Source: a virus | Length of the DNA: 47,072 bases | Direction: 5' to 3' (one strand) | IMG/VR virus record: IMGVR_UViG_3300010373_000013 | Coordinates: 1-47,072 of that record | Shown: positions 25,252 through 32,773 of the stretch, piece after piece | Numbering within the stretch: the first letter of the stretch is position 1 | Layout of the letters: every line of letters begins with the position of its first letter | Translations under genes and position numbers: made by a program | The notes under the pieces: generated by a model | Seen by the model: the letters and a program-made list of their open reading frames with translations, nothing else | Told to the model about the DNA's origin: nothing | The model's database searches: none

Positions 25252-27858
25252 TTATTCTATCCCCTCAACTGGGAGAGGGACATTGTTCGATATCGATTCT
25301 TCTTTAACTAGATCAAGGTGTTTCACAACTTCTTCTAGCTGCTTATATAATTGCATATTTTGTGCCTTCATGTATTCAACTTCTTTCGTTTTCTCCTCTA
25401 ATGAGAACTTCATCGCATCGGCTTCTTGTTTTTGTTGAATTTTCATGGTTTCTATATCCATCCCACCCTTTATTTTGTCTTCCTCTAATTGCAAACGCAT
25501 CTGCTCAATCATTAATTTAGTTTGTTCATTTTCTCTATCCATGGACAATTTTTGAGCATCATTCGCTAGTTTTTGTGTATCTGTTTCACGTTTTTGATCA
25601 ATCTTCATTTTCTCAATTTCCACCGTTGCCAATACAGGATCCATGGGAGGTGGTGGTTGTTGTGCTTGTTGCTCTTGCATTTTTTGTTGCGCCACTTGAG
25701 AAGCCATAACAGCAATTTGGTTTTGCATTTCAGGTGGAATCTGAGAAGCATCCGGAGGTAATTGAAAGCCAAGACGTGCTTGCATATCAACTAAGAATTG
25801 TTGTGCCTCATGCTCTTGTAAATGCGCTTTTGTAGCTGCTCCAACTTCAGGGGTTGTATTAGGATTCGCTAATATCAACTGGTGAACCATCATATGTGCA
25901 GCATGATCTTGTGTAAGGGTTGCCTGTACAGGTTTGTTAGTCATTAAATACGTATTCTCTGTTACAGGATCTCCACTGAAAGGAGGAGGATTTTCTTGAG
26001 GAGAAGGAATTAATTCTTTGATCTCTTCAGGAGATAGACCTAAGTTCTTATAAAAATATTCATAAGCAAAACGCATGTTATGAATATCCGCACCTTGTCT
26101 TGCTTGATTTAGAATAATTTCTGATTGCATGAATCTAAAACTACTGTTCTGTAAGGCAGGATTCGATGCAGGCGTTACCAAAATATCATCATCAAAATCT
26201 GTTTTCATGATTTGATGTTCTCCACCAGGAACCTTAAAAGGATAAGGAACATTAGGAGGCAACCATTCGGCAAACCTGTCATTGAATAACATCAATTCAT
26301 GACTAAAGGATTCATGAAAGCCTTCCAAAATAGCATTCGGAACCTTTTGTAAGCTCTCTAACATGGCAAGAACTGATCCCATAGGAGCTTGAGGCGTCAT
26401 CTCGGCTACCTTTTGATTGATAATAGCAGAGGGTCTTTTGATACTATCTTCAATTTGCGTCAGTAAAGCTCCAAGTGTTGGAGAAGGTTCCTTATAGGGA
26501 AGAGGAGATATGACTTGATCAATGGCAAGTCCCCCTGTTTGTACAGGTACAAATTCACCAGGAGCAGGTCTTAAGTTATTGTTCTCAACACGTATACCAG
26601 CAGCATACAAACCACCAGGAAAGTTAGCATAAGTTCCTGTATTAATGAGCTGCCTTTTAATCATGGTAGCTGCTTCAGACAATCTACCGGCATAATGGGT
26701 TAATCCATATCCTTCTCCCTCTAAACTTGGTAAGAGAGAATAATTAACAAAGTACTCCTTTTTCTTACGAAGAACATCTTGAGGATCCCAATTGCGACAA
26801 ATATCTAAAACATAGCCACTCTTCGCATCAATGGTAACGATATAAGGCATAGGGAGATCATAAGGGGGCGCTTTAGGGTCTGATTCGAGATAATGTTCAC
26901 AATGAATCTCATAAAGTAGATATTCTTCATCGCCATATCGTCCTGTATGCGTTAAATCAATACCCATGGTTTCATTAAGAGCGTCTTGAATCTCTGGAAC
27001 GTCTGCCCGATATTGATCTTCTTTAATGAGATTAGTTTCATCTCTATATCGCCCCGACATAATACGTAATTTCAGATCTTTTTGACCCATTCGAATAATA
27101 TGAGTCTTTCTCATGGCCGTTAAATGTGTCGCATGATGGGAATGAATTATAAAATCTTCAGGTCTAATGAATTGTGCAACCGGTCTTTGTAACAGCGGAT
27201 CTATATAGACCTTCTTGTAACAAGAACCAGCTAAAATGGCCCACGATAAAGCTCGTCGGGCATCTTTCTTATATTCTTTTGCGACTTGTGTAAGATAATA
27301 ATTAAAAAAGAGCTTCTTCCTATAGGCTCTATCCAATAATTCTTGGGTAGATTCTCCTTGTACGACCGTATCAACCATACCGGTCGGAGGGTACAAACTT
27401 GATGTAGCTGTCGCCAACATATCCAAGAGAGATTCAAATAAAGCTGTAGAGCAAATCCCTGTTGCTCCTTCAAAAGGAAGGTCTTCTTTTTCATTGGTTC
27501 CTTCAATATCTAGCCCTAAGAGCCGAATAGCATTGGCAATCGCCTCAAAATAAGATTCTTGGCTCTGTATATCTTCTTCAACAGCATTCTTAAGCTCAAA
27601 TCCTAACTGTCTAACGTCCTGTTCAGGTAATACCTTGGCTATATTTTGATAATGATCTTCTTCATTCATCATTTCATGATTAGAAAGGGCTTGCGGATCT
27701 TCTCCAATAGCTGCACTTCCATCAGGAAATTGTAATAAACGGGTGTCTCCATGCATACTTTCATAAGGTTGACCCTCTTCAGGATTCCCTGGAGGTGGTA
27801 ATTGTGGAATACCAGCTAATGGAGGTTGATACTGATCAATATAAGGATTGTCGGCCAT
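25252..27858 (-). CDS. Portal protein
   Basis: 868 residues. After an acidic/Pro-rich start the portal core shows: DLPFEGATGICSTALFESLLDMLATATSSLYPP (about 125-155), LFFNYYLTQVAKEYKKDARRALSWAILAGSCYKKVYIDP, FIRPEDFIIH, then GEGYGLTHYAGRLSEAATMIKRQLINTGTYANFPGG and PFKVPGGEHQIMKTDFDDDI. The C terminus from about 720 is a Gln-rich coiled coil (MASQVAQQKMQEQQAQQPPPP, then long helices), much like the barrel of large podovirus portals. It forms the dodecameric DNA gate. No Shine-Dalgarno is visible; a hairpin abuts the ATG (27860-27892), hinting at translational control. Confidence 0.88.
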   Translation of the reverse strand: MADNPYIDQYQPPLAGIPQLPPPGNPEEGQPYESMHGDTRLLQFPDGSAAIGEDPQALSNHEMMNEEDHYQNIAKVLPEQDVRQLGFELKNAVEEDIQSQESYFEAIANAIRLLGLDIEGTNEKEDLPFEGATGICSTALFESLLDMLATATSSLYPPTGMVDTVVQGESTQELLDRAYRKKLFFNYYLTQVAKEYKKDARRALSWAILAGSCYKKVYIDPLLQRPVAQFIRPEDFIIHSHHATHLTAMRKTHIIRMGQKDLKLRIMSGRYRDETNLIKEDQYRADVPEIQDALNETMGIDLTHTGRYGDEEYLLYEIHCEHYLESDPKAPPYDLPMPYIVTIDAKSGYVLDICRNWDPQDVLRKKKEYFVNYSLLPSLEGEGYGLTHYAGRLSEAATMIKRQLINTGTYANFPGGLYAAGIRVENNNLRPAPGEFVPVQTGGLAIDQVISPLPYKEPSPTLGALLTQIEDSIKRPSAIINQKVAEMTPQAPMGSVLAMLESLQKVPNAILEGFHESFSHELMLFNDRFAEWLPPNVPYPFKVPGGEHQIMKTDFDDDILVTPASNPALQNSSFRFMQSEIILNQARQGADIHNMRFAYEYFYKNLGLSPEEIKELIPSPQENPPPFSGDPVTENTYLMTNKPVQATLTQDHAAHMMVHQLILANPNTTPEVGAATKAHLQEHEAQQFLVDMQARLGFQLPPDASQIPPEMQNQIAVMASQVAQQKMQEQQAQQPPPPMDPVLATVEIEKMKIDQKRETDTQKLANDAQKLSMDRENEQTKLMIEQMRLQLEEDKIKGGMDIETMKIQQKQEADAMKFSLEEKTKEVEYMKAQNMQLYKQLEEVVKHLDLVKEESISNNVPLPVEGIE

Positions 27859-27859
27859 G

Positions 27860-27892
27860 AAGATAAGAAATGACGATAACTTTTCTTATCTT
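27860..27892 (-). promoter_or_regulatory. 11-bp hairpin directly before the portal start codon
   Basis: Perfect arms 27860-27870 and 27882-27892 (AAGATAAGAAA/TTTCTTATCTT), 11-nt loop. Its inner edge is one base from the portal ATG, and no ribosome site is visible. It could regulate translation by folding. Confidence 0.45.
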
Positions 27893-27902
27893 ACATCAGT
27901 AA

Positions 27903-27934
27903 GTAAATTTACAAAACTTATTAGGTAAATTTAC
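27903..27934. promoter_or_regulatory. Paired GTAAATTTAC dyads, candidate operator
   Basis: Perfect 10-bp palindromes at 27903-27912 and 27925-27934, 22 bp apart centre to centre (two helical turns). They lie 45-75 bp upstream of the portal ATG. One-mismatch copy GCAAATTTAC at 28101-28110. Confidence 0.5.
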
Positions 27935-27942
27935 AAATTTGT

Positions 27943-28045
27943 TGATCAATCTCACTCAGGCTTAGCTACTGATAAGTAAGATTGATCATTTTTAAAGAAA
28001 AAGTTTAGGTTTATTGCGGTTTTTACGTAAGAAAATGATCAATCT
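27943..28045. repeat. Three copies of TGATCAATCT
   Basis: Direct copies at 27943-27952 and 28036-28045 and an inverted copy at 27979-27988. The first two make a longer dyad (14-bp arms, one mismatch, 18-bp spacer). With the hairpin at 28050-28071 they fill the 285-bp gap 27859-28143, which has no gene. This may be a control region or a packaging site. Confidence 0.5.
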
Positions 28046-28049
28046 AAGG

Positions 28050-28071
28050 CGATTTTCATTTTTGAAAATCG
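28050..28071. repeat. 9-bp hairpin, possible weak terminator of the terminase unit
   Basis: Arms CGATTTTCA (28050-28058) and TGAAAATCG (28063-28071), 4-nt loop. On the minus strand no strong T run follows, so terminator function is uncertain. Next to it GGTTTTA-x-GT occurs twice (28071 and 28091). Confidence 0.35.
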
Positions 28072-28143
28072 GTTTTATGTGAATGAATCCGGTTTTAAGT
28101 GCAAATTTACGTGTTATAATAAAAGGTTTAATCAGATTTTTTC

Positions 28144-28674
28144 CTAAATTAAAAATTGGATAATTTCTTCTTTAGACAATTTTTCACAAAAAAGTTCTGC
28201 AATTCTTTTTCGGATAAATCGTTGTGAGTTTACTTCCTCATAAGAAAGATCTAAAATTTTTCTTAATTGATCTTTCTTCAATTCCTTTTCTATATCTTCT
28301 TGAAAAATAAAATTATATTCCCTTACCTTTAAATAAAGACCGTAATTAACTAATCGATCCAATCGATCCATATCTATTGTTCTATCCAATAAAATTTCTT
28401 TTATTTTTTCCCAAATATTATTTTTTACGATATCTAAACAAAATTTAGACAAATGATATCCTTTAGGTTTTCCCTTTCCAGCACTACCCATCCAGACTGA
28501 ATAGGAGTGGCAATAATCATGCCATATAACCCCATTAAGTAATTCTCGATTTTCAAATTGATACTTTCCTTTAAGAACACATTTAAAATCTTTAAAGTGA
28601 GGTTCAATTTGGTCCCATTCCTTATTGGAAATAAAAGGATAAGTTTCAATTTCATTCATATAGGAAGTGGTCAT
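28144..28674 (-). CDS. Stand-alone IS5-type transposase N-terminal (DUF4096-like) protein
   Basis: 176 residues. Residues about 12-90 follow the helix-turn-helix head of IS5-family transposases: FISNKEWDQIEPHF, then KGKYQFENRELLNGVIW, W.GSAGKGKPKGYHLSKF and NNIWEKIKEILL. In transposases this is followed by a DDE nuclease; here the rest is short and helical (KKDQLRKILDLSYEEVNSQRFIRKRIAELF), with no DDE domain, no terminal inverted repeats and no second frame. It sits 10 bp after the terminase gene, so it may be a domesticated DNA-binding protein. A role in packaging (small terminase-like) or control is speculative. No Shine-Dalgarno seen. Confidence 0.55.
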   Translation of the reverse strand: MTTSYMNEIETYPFISNKEWDQIEPHFKDFKCVLKGKYQFENRELLNGVIWHDYCHSYSVWMGSAGKGKPKGYHLSKFCLDIVKNNIWEKIKEILLDRTIDMDRLDRLVNYGLYLKVREYNFIFQEDIEKELKKDQLRKILDLSYEEVNSQRFIRKRIAELFCEKLSKEEIIQFLI

Positions 28675-28684
28675 AATATTATCT

Positions 28685-30313
28685 TTAATAATATGGGCGT
28701 TTAGTTTTCTTCCAGGCTTCTTCTTGAGGAGCGTCTCTTGGATCTTCTTTATTCATTAGCCATCCAGAACTGGTTAATCGTATAAAGGCTTGGCTTGTAC
28801 TATCAATAATATCATTGCTGGCATCATTGGGAAACAAAGAAGCCGCCTCTAAGAAGATCTGGGCTTCTTCAGTTAGATAACGACAATTAGGCGTGACGGT
28901 AGGTAACCATACTAAACCATTTTCCATTAAATGAGTTACCAAGCGACAGCGTCCTAGTTTATTTCCATAGGGATTAGGATTGAACTTTAATACAGGAATA
29001 TTGGTAGCCATTAAATCCTGTAAAAGAGAATAACCACTCACCTTTTGTTCAATCAAAATGTGATGTGGTTTATTGAATCCCACTATAGGATCATCAATAA
29101 GAGTATCTTCATAGTTGTTATAGAGACGTACTGCCATCTTACGTAATTCTGGGTATTCTAATTTCTCCCGAAATACACTCAGTAACATAAGATTCTTAAT
29201 ACCATTATCATCAAAGACTCCCCAGGTGGTACAGGCACTATAACAACTGGTGACGTTACTGGTTAAAGCAGTATCCCAGCTTTGAAGAATATATTCGAAG
29301 TCTGGGTAATCAGGTTCTTTCCACCATTTAAACCAATCCTTTTGAATGATACCTCCTCCTTCAGGACTTGGCCTTTGTTGTAGTTGTCCCGAAATCCTAT
29401 AAGAGTCATAGTTAAAGTCAGCCTTTAGATTCTTAAGTTCAGTATCTCCTATTCCGTCTGGCCACAATAAATCCCCTTCCTTTTCTCTCGGATCTTTCCA
29501 TACGAAATCATCATTAACGAGAGGAATGGTTGTACATCGTCTCGTTGATTCAAATTCCATAGGGAGACATAAATGAATCCAATCATCCAATTCTTTCGAT
29601 AAGATGTGCCCTGATAAATCCAATGTATGTGTTCTTTGTTGTGCTACAACCCACCTTGATGTCTTAAAGTTACAGACACGAGTTGACATAACATAATCCC
29701 ACCATTCATTGATACCCGTACGAATCACATCGCTTTCTACGTCTTTCACATTATTGGGGTCATCAGCTAAAATAAAGTCTCCACCCAATCCAGTGTTTGT
29801 ACCACCTGTAGAACTGGCAATACGATAACCCGCTTTGTTGTTATCAAAACGTAATTTGTTATTTACATCGGACATGAGGCTAAATTTATCTCCCCACAGA
29901 AACTTATACCAATCAGAGGTAATAAGACGTCTACACGCAACACTATCCCTTACAGATAGTGTTTGCGCATACGACGTATATAAGAAGCGTAGTTCTGGTT
30001 GTTTAACCCAACACCAGGCAGGAAAGAGTACACTAATGATATTGGACTTTCCTGTACGTGGAGGAAGGTTAATAAGGAGTTTTCTTATATCAATGTAATA
30101 GAGGGCCTCTAAGTGTTCACAAAGAACTTGAACATGCCAACCATCAATGAATTCTCTATTCTCTAAAACTTTCCAAGCATGTTTAACGAACTCATAGAAT
30201 GACTCTTCACAGTCTTCTTTAATGACTTGCCATTCCTCAGATAAGAGTGGAACGGTGTGAGTCTCTAGTTCTCGAATCTTTTTAAATTGTCTAAGGGAAG
30301 ATGAAAAACTCAA
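28685..30313 (-). CDS. terL: Terminase large subunit
   Basis: 542 residues. The ATPase is clear: Walker A PPRTGKS (84-90) and Walker B FILADD (180-185), with coupling segments between (LYTSYAQTLSVRDSVACRRLI). The RuvC-like nuclease follows: Asp in LQSWDTAL, Glu in ILIEQKVSGYSLLQDL, and Asp in NDIIDSTSQAF near the end. It packages DNA into the head through the portal. The frame has no ATG before these domains; TTG at 30313 is the only usual start and has no ribosome site, so the true start is uncertain. It is followed by the IS5-type domain gene and the portal unit. Confidence 0.95.
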   Translation of the reverse strand: MSFSSSLRQFKKIRELETHTVPLLSEEWQVIKEDCEESFYEFVKHAWKVLENREFIDGWHVQVLCEHLEALYYIDIRKLLINLPPRTGKSNIISVLFPAWCWVKQPELRFLYTSYAQTLSVRDSVACRRLITSDWYKFLWGDKFSLMSDVNNKLRFDNNKAGYRIASSTGGTNTGLGGDFILADDPNNVKDVESDVIRTGINEWWDYVMSTRVCNFKTSRWVVAQQRTHTLDLSGHILSKELDDWIHLCLPMEFESTRRCTTIPLVNDDFVWKDPREKEGDLLWPDGIGDTELKNLKADFNYDSYRISGQLQQRPSPEGGGIIQKDWFKWWKEPDYPDFEYILQSWDTALTSNVTSCYSACTTWGVFDDNGIKNLMLLSVFREKLEYPELRKMAVRLYNNYEDTLIDDPIVGFNKPHHILIEQKVSGYSLLQDLMATNIPVLKFNPNPYGNKLGRCRLVTHLMENGLVWLPTVTPNCRYLTEEAQIFLEAASLFPNDASNDIIDSTSQAFIRLTSSGWLMNKEDPRDAPQEEAWKKTKRPYY

Positions 30314-30317
30314 ATAT

Positions 30318-30381
30318 AGAGAATGATTGACATACTGGAATAATCATACACGCGGAGTTTTTGAACTATCAACCATTCTCT
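30318..30381. promoter_or_regulatory. 13-bp inverted repeat framing the gap before the terminase gene
   Basis: Arms 30318-30330 and 30369-30381 (AGAGAATG-x-TTGA/TCAA-x-CATTCTCT, 12 of 13 paired), 38-bp spacer. It fills the gap between the 67-residue gene and the terminase start (TTG at 30313), so it could shape terminase translation or act as a protein or packaging site. Confidence 0.45.
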
Positions 30382-30383
30382 AA

Positions 30384-30587
30384 TCAAAAATAATCTATAT
30401 CAGTTAATGCATCAATTAAATAATCCTCAATATTGTCTATTCTTTCGCGTTCTTTCTCGTCCAAATCAGCATGTTTTAAAATTGATTTTAAATGTTCCAA
30501 AAAACATTCAACCACTCCTTTTAAATCAGAAGCTGCCAAATAGAGTTTCATTTCTTTTTTATCATCAGTCGCTATTGTGTATTTCAT
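30384..30587 (-). CDS. Small protein MKYTI-type, unknown
   Basis: 67 residues, with GGAG before the ATG. It begins MKYTIATDDKKEMKLYLA and continues as a Glu/Asp-rich helix. The first residues match the gene just upstream (30565-30732, MKYTITTDNKEKINLYL), so the two are tandem paralogues in their start region. It ends immediately before the inverted repeat upstream of terminase. Function unknown. Confidence 0.6.
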   Translation of the reverse strand: MKYTIATDDKKEMKLYLAASDLKGVVECFLEHLKSILKHADLDEKERERIDNIEDYLIDALTDIDYF

Positions 30588-30732
30588 TTAATCGCTCCAT
30601 TAACATTTTTCTAAAATCTTCTATCATTTTGAACTCTTCTTCATCCATGTCAGGGGGCTTTTCTATTGAATGAGGAGATATTAAATAAAGATTTATCTTT
30701 TCTTTATTATCAGTCGTTATTGTGTATTTCAT
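30565..30732 (-). CDS. Small nested MKYTI-type protein, unknown
   Basis: 55 residues. A strong site AAGGAG lies seven bases before the ATG at 30732. The start overlaps the end of the 161-residue gene by 23 bp, and its own end overlaps the next gene by 23 bp in the same way. It opens MKYTITTDNKEKINLYLI and ends NEIHNSD; the gene upstream ends NEIHNND. The overlap cassette is therefore duplicated. Product acidic and helical; function unknown. Confidence 0.55.
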   Translation of the reverse strand: MKYTITTDNKEKINLYLISPHSIEKPPDMDEEEFKMIEDFRKMLMERLNEIHNSD

Positions 30733-31195
30733 TTTCACGCTCCTTGTTCTTCTCTCTCACAAAATCTTCTAAATAATCAAGCATGGGATCAAAATTATCT
30801 GGATTTGGCTCCTCAGGTTTCTCCCCAATGATTTCTTCTATTCCAAATTTCAAAGATTGTATAAGAGTTTTTTTTCTCATTCTTTTTTTTGTTTCGTGGA
30901 GTTTTTCTATTTTTTCCACTAACTTGTGAATCTCTTTTTTTAAAAAAAATAGAAAATAATTTAAAGTCTGCCATTTATGTTTGTAGATGGATGAAGAACC
31001 TTGGATCTCTCGCATAATACTATTTAAATGATCATTTTCTGCTTTCGTAAGGTAAAATTGTTCATGAATCCATTGGATATATTCATCGCAAAAATTAGGA
31101 TCGTTTTTAACATTTTCAAATGCACTCAACGCCTTTCCAAAATTCACATCTCCATTATAACTATCCCATAAGGATCTAAATTCTTTTTCTCTCAT
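30710..31195 (-). CDS. Helical coiled-coil protein, unknown
   Basis: 161 residues, mostly helix, with a charged coiled coil near 85-115 (KKEIHKLVEKIEKLHETKKRMRKK). It begins MREKEFRSLW; the sequence before the ATG (gagaacgaaga) and the first codons repeat those of the gene at 31806. Its end overlaps the 55-residue gene. Function not recognised; part of the packed small-gene operon. Confidence 0.55.
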   Translation of the reverse strand: MREKEFRSLWDSYNGDVNFGKALSAFENVKNDPNFCDEYIQWIHEQFYLTKAENDHLNSIMREIQGSSSIYKHKWQTLNYFLFFLKKEIHKLVEKIEKLHETKKRMRKKTLIQSLKFGIEEIIGEKPEEPNPDNFDPMLDYLEDFVREKNKERENEIHNND

Positions 31196-31204
31196 TCTTC
31201 GTTC

Positions 31205-31525
31205 TCAAATTCCCGTGATATTTACTGTATTAATAGTATCGCTGACACCTCTTTCCTTCATAGGTTGCTGCCATGTGGGCAAAGAAGAAGGCATCTCATC
31301 ATATTTTTTCAAAATCATTTCATAACTACATCTCATCAAATGAGAATTCTTATCATCCTCTATTTCTTCCATCAAATGTCTACGTAAACTTCCCAAATTC
31401 CCTTCCCAATAACGAATGTTGGTTAATATATCCTCCGTTGATCTTTGATCAATTCTTTCTGGATTTTTCTTTAACCATTCAATAAATTCATCGGACAAAT
31501 GATCATAATAATTTAAATCTCTCAT
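31205..31525 (-). CDS. Small helical protein, unknown
   Basis: 106 residues, starting MRDLNYYDHLSDEFIEWLKKN; the MRDL start matches that of the gene upstream (MRDLDDSFETL). It is charged and helical, with no motif known to me. It starts by ATGA overlap with the alphaCTD-like gene at 31522-31806, so the two are translationally coupled. Function unknown. Confidence 0.55.
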   Translation of the reverse strand: MRDLNYYDHLSDEFIEWLKKNPERIDQRSTEDILTNIRYWEGNLGSLRRHLMEEIEDDKNSHLMRCSYEMILKKYDEMPSSLPTWQQPMKERGVSDTINTVNITGI

Positions 31526-31806
31526 AATTCTGTTTTAATATCAAAATCTACCCAATGATTTTTCTCAGTCACTTTAACAACTGCAGGAGGACCTGGAATA
31601 AAAGGAAATTTTCCTAAAACATCTCGAAGACGCCTCTCGCTTTTTGGACCTAAATAACGATGTGCAATCAATTTCCAGCCAGGGAACAAAAGTAATTGTC
31701 TTATTGTTATAATATTTTCTTTTTTAATCGCCTCTATAAGTCGAGTATCTAAGTACTTCTTTCGAGGTATAAAAAGTGTTTCAAAAGAATCATCTAAATC
31801 TCTCAT
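31522..31806 (-). CDS. Diverged RNA polymerase alphaCTD-like protein (third copy)
   Basis: 94 residues, starting by ATGA overlap with the 170-residue gene. Residues 20-65 (DTRLIEAIKKENIITIRQLLLF, then YLGPKSERRLRDVL) follow the helix-hairpin-helix layout of the alpha subunit C-terminal domain. Aligned by eye to E. coli alpha: Arg265 is kept (R22), Asn268 and Cys269 are replaced (E25, A26), and Gly296, Lys298 and Ser299 are kept (G53, K55, S56). The loss of Asn268 suggests weaker or changed DNA contact compared with the two other copies nearby. It probably regulates transcription; alternatively it is a generic helix-hairpin-helix DNA-binding protein. Confidence 0.5.
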   Translation of the reverse strand: MRDLDDSFETLFIPRKKYLDTRLIEAIKKENIITIRQLLLFPGWKLIAHRYLGPKSERRLRDVLGKFPFIPGPPAVVKVTEKNHWVDFDIKTEL

Positions 31807-32315
31807 TCTTCGTTCTCTTTTTTCTTAGAATCAGCCCATATATCACTAGAAGAGAAAGCAAAGGTAGCTCTAATATTCTTTAAAGTGAGTATCCTCTCTT
31901 CTTCATCTTCTTCAGAAGAATCCATCCAATCATTATATTCTTCTTCATGCCCTTCTATTAAAATCTCCTTAAGTGCAAAACAAATTTTAGAGTGGGTGTG
32001 CCCCATCAATAAACTCTCATTACTATCATCCTTATCATCCCTACCCCAATGTAATCGTTGTATTTCACGTAGAGATTCTATTAAATTACATAGCCATTCT
32101 TTTATGTTTTCATCACTTATATGCTCTATTTTTTTAACGGAACTGAGAGCTAACAAATAACCAGATAATTTGAGAAGACTATCGTAATTTCCTTCTTTCT
32201 CATAAAACTCAGTCCTTTCATTAAGAAATTTAATAAACTTCAAAGAACGTTTTCTAATTTCTTCAGGCGTCAAGGTATCAATCACGAACTTTTTGTATGC
32301 TTTTATTTTAGTCAT
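31803..32315 (-). CDS. Acidic helical protein, unknown
   Basis: 170 residues. It is helical, with a strongly acidic segment near 130-145 (DSSEEDEEERILTL). It overlaps both neighbours by ATGA. Repeated short Leu-rich helices (YDSLLKLSGYLLALSSVKKI) suggest a helical bundle. It sits between the coiled-coil gene and the third alphaCTD-like gene. No family recognised. Confidence 0.55.
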   Translation of the reverse strand: MTKIKAYKKFVIDTLTPEEIRKRSLKFIKFLNERTEFYEKEGNYDSLLKLSGYLLALSSVKKIEHISDENIKEWLCNLIESLREIQRLHWGRDDKDDSNESLLMGHTHSKICFALKEILIEGHEEEYNDWMDSSEEDEEERILTLKNIRATFAFSSSDIWADSKKKENEE

Positions 32316-32773
32316 GATTCTTTCTCTTTATTAATCGCTCTATGAACAGCTCTTGACCATATGAAATCAAACTGTTCATCCCGATTCATCTTCAGGTAAG
32401 TATCATTCTGCTTAATCAAATCTTTTACCCAATCTTCTCTTACTTGTTTGCGGACAAGTTCTTGAAGTTCCTTGGAAATAGCTTTGTTTACAATATTCTC
32501 AATCTTTTTAAGTTCAGGCTTACATATGTTAATGGCATCACTCGTTATATGTTTAGTAACCAAATCCTTTAGTTCTTTATTAACCGCCTCCCTTATTACC
32601 CATTCATTTTCTTTGGATAAAAGCTTCGATAAATTCTCAAACTGTTTCTTAATCAATATAGTTAATTCTTTTTCAATCATTAACTTTGCGATTGTTTCAT
32701 TTGAAGGAGATAAAGCTTTAGGAACTTGTTCTTTCTTTTTTTTCTCTTTAATCTTTTCAGTAAGGCCTTGCAT
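32312..32773 (-). CDS. Lys/Glu-rich helical protein, unknown
   Basis: 153 residues from the ATG at 32773, chosen because GGAG lies five bases before it; an earlier ATG (32806) would extend it by 11 residues without a ribosome site. It is almost wholly helical (KELTILIKKQFENLSKLLSKENEWVIREAVNKELKDLV; IVNKAISKELQELVRKQVREDW), with a repeated pattern of ELxxLVxKxI that suggests an internal duplication. It overlaps the end of the 269-residue alphaCTD-like gene by 17 bp. Function unknown. Confidence 0.55.
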   Translation of the reverse strand: MQGLTEKIKEKKKKEQVPKALSPSNETIAKLMIEKELTILIKKQFENLSKLLSKENEWVIREAVNKELKDLVTKHITSDAINICKPELKKIENIVNKAISKELQELVRKQVREDWVKDLIKQNDTYLKMNRDEQFDFIWSRAVHRAINKEKES

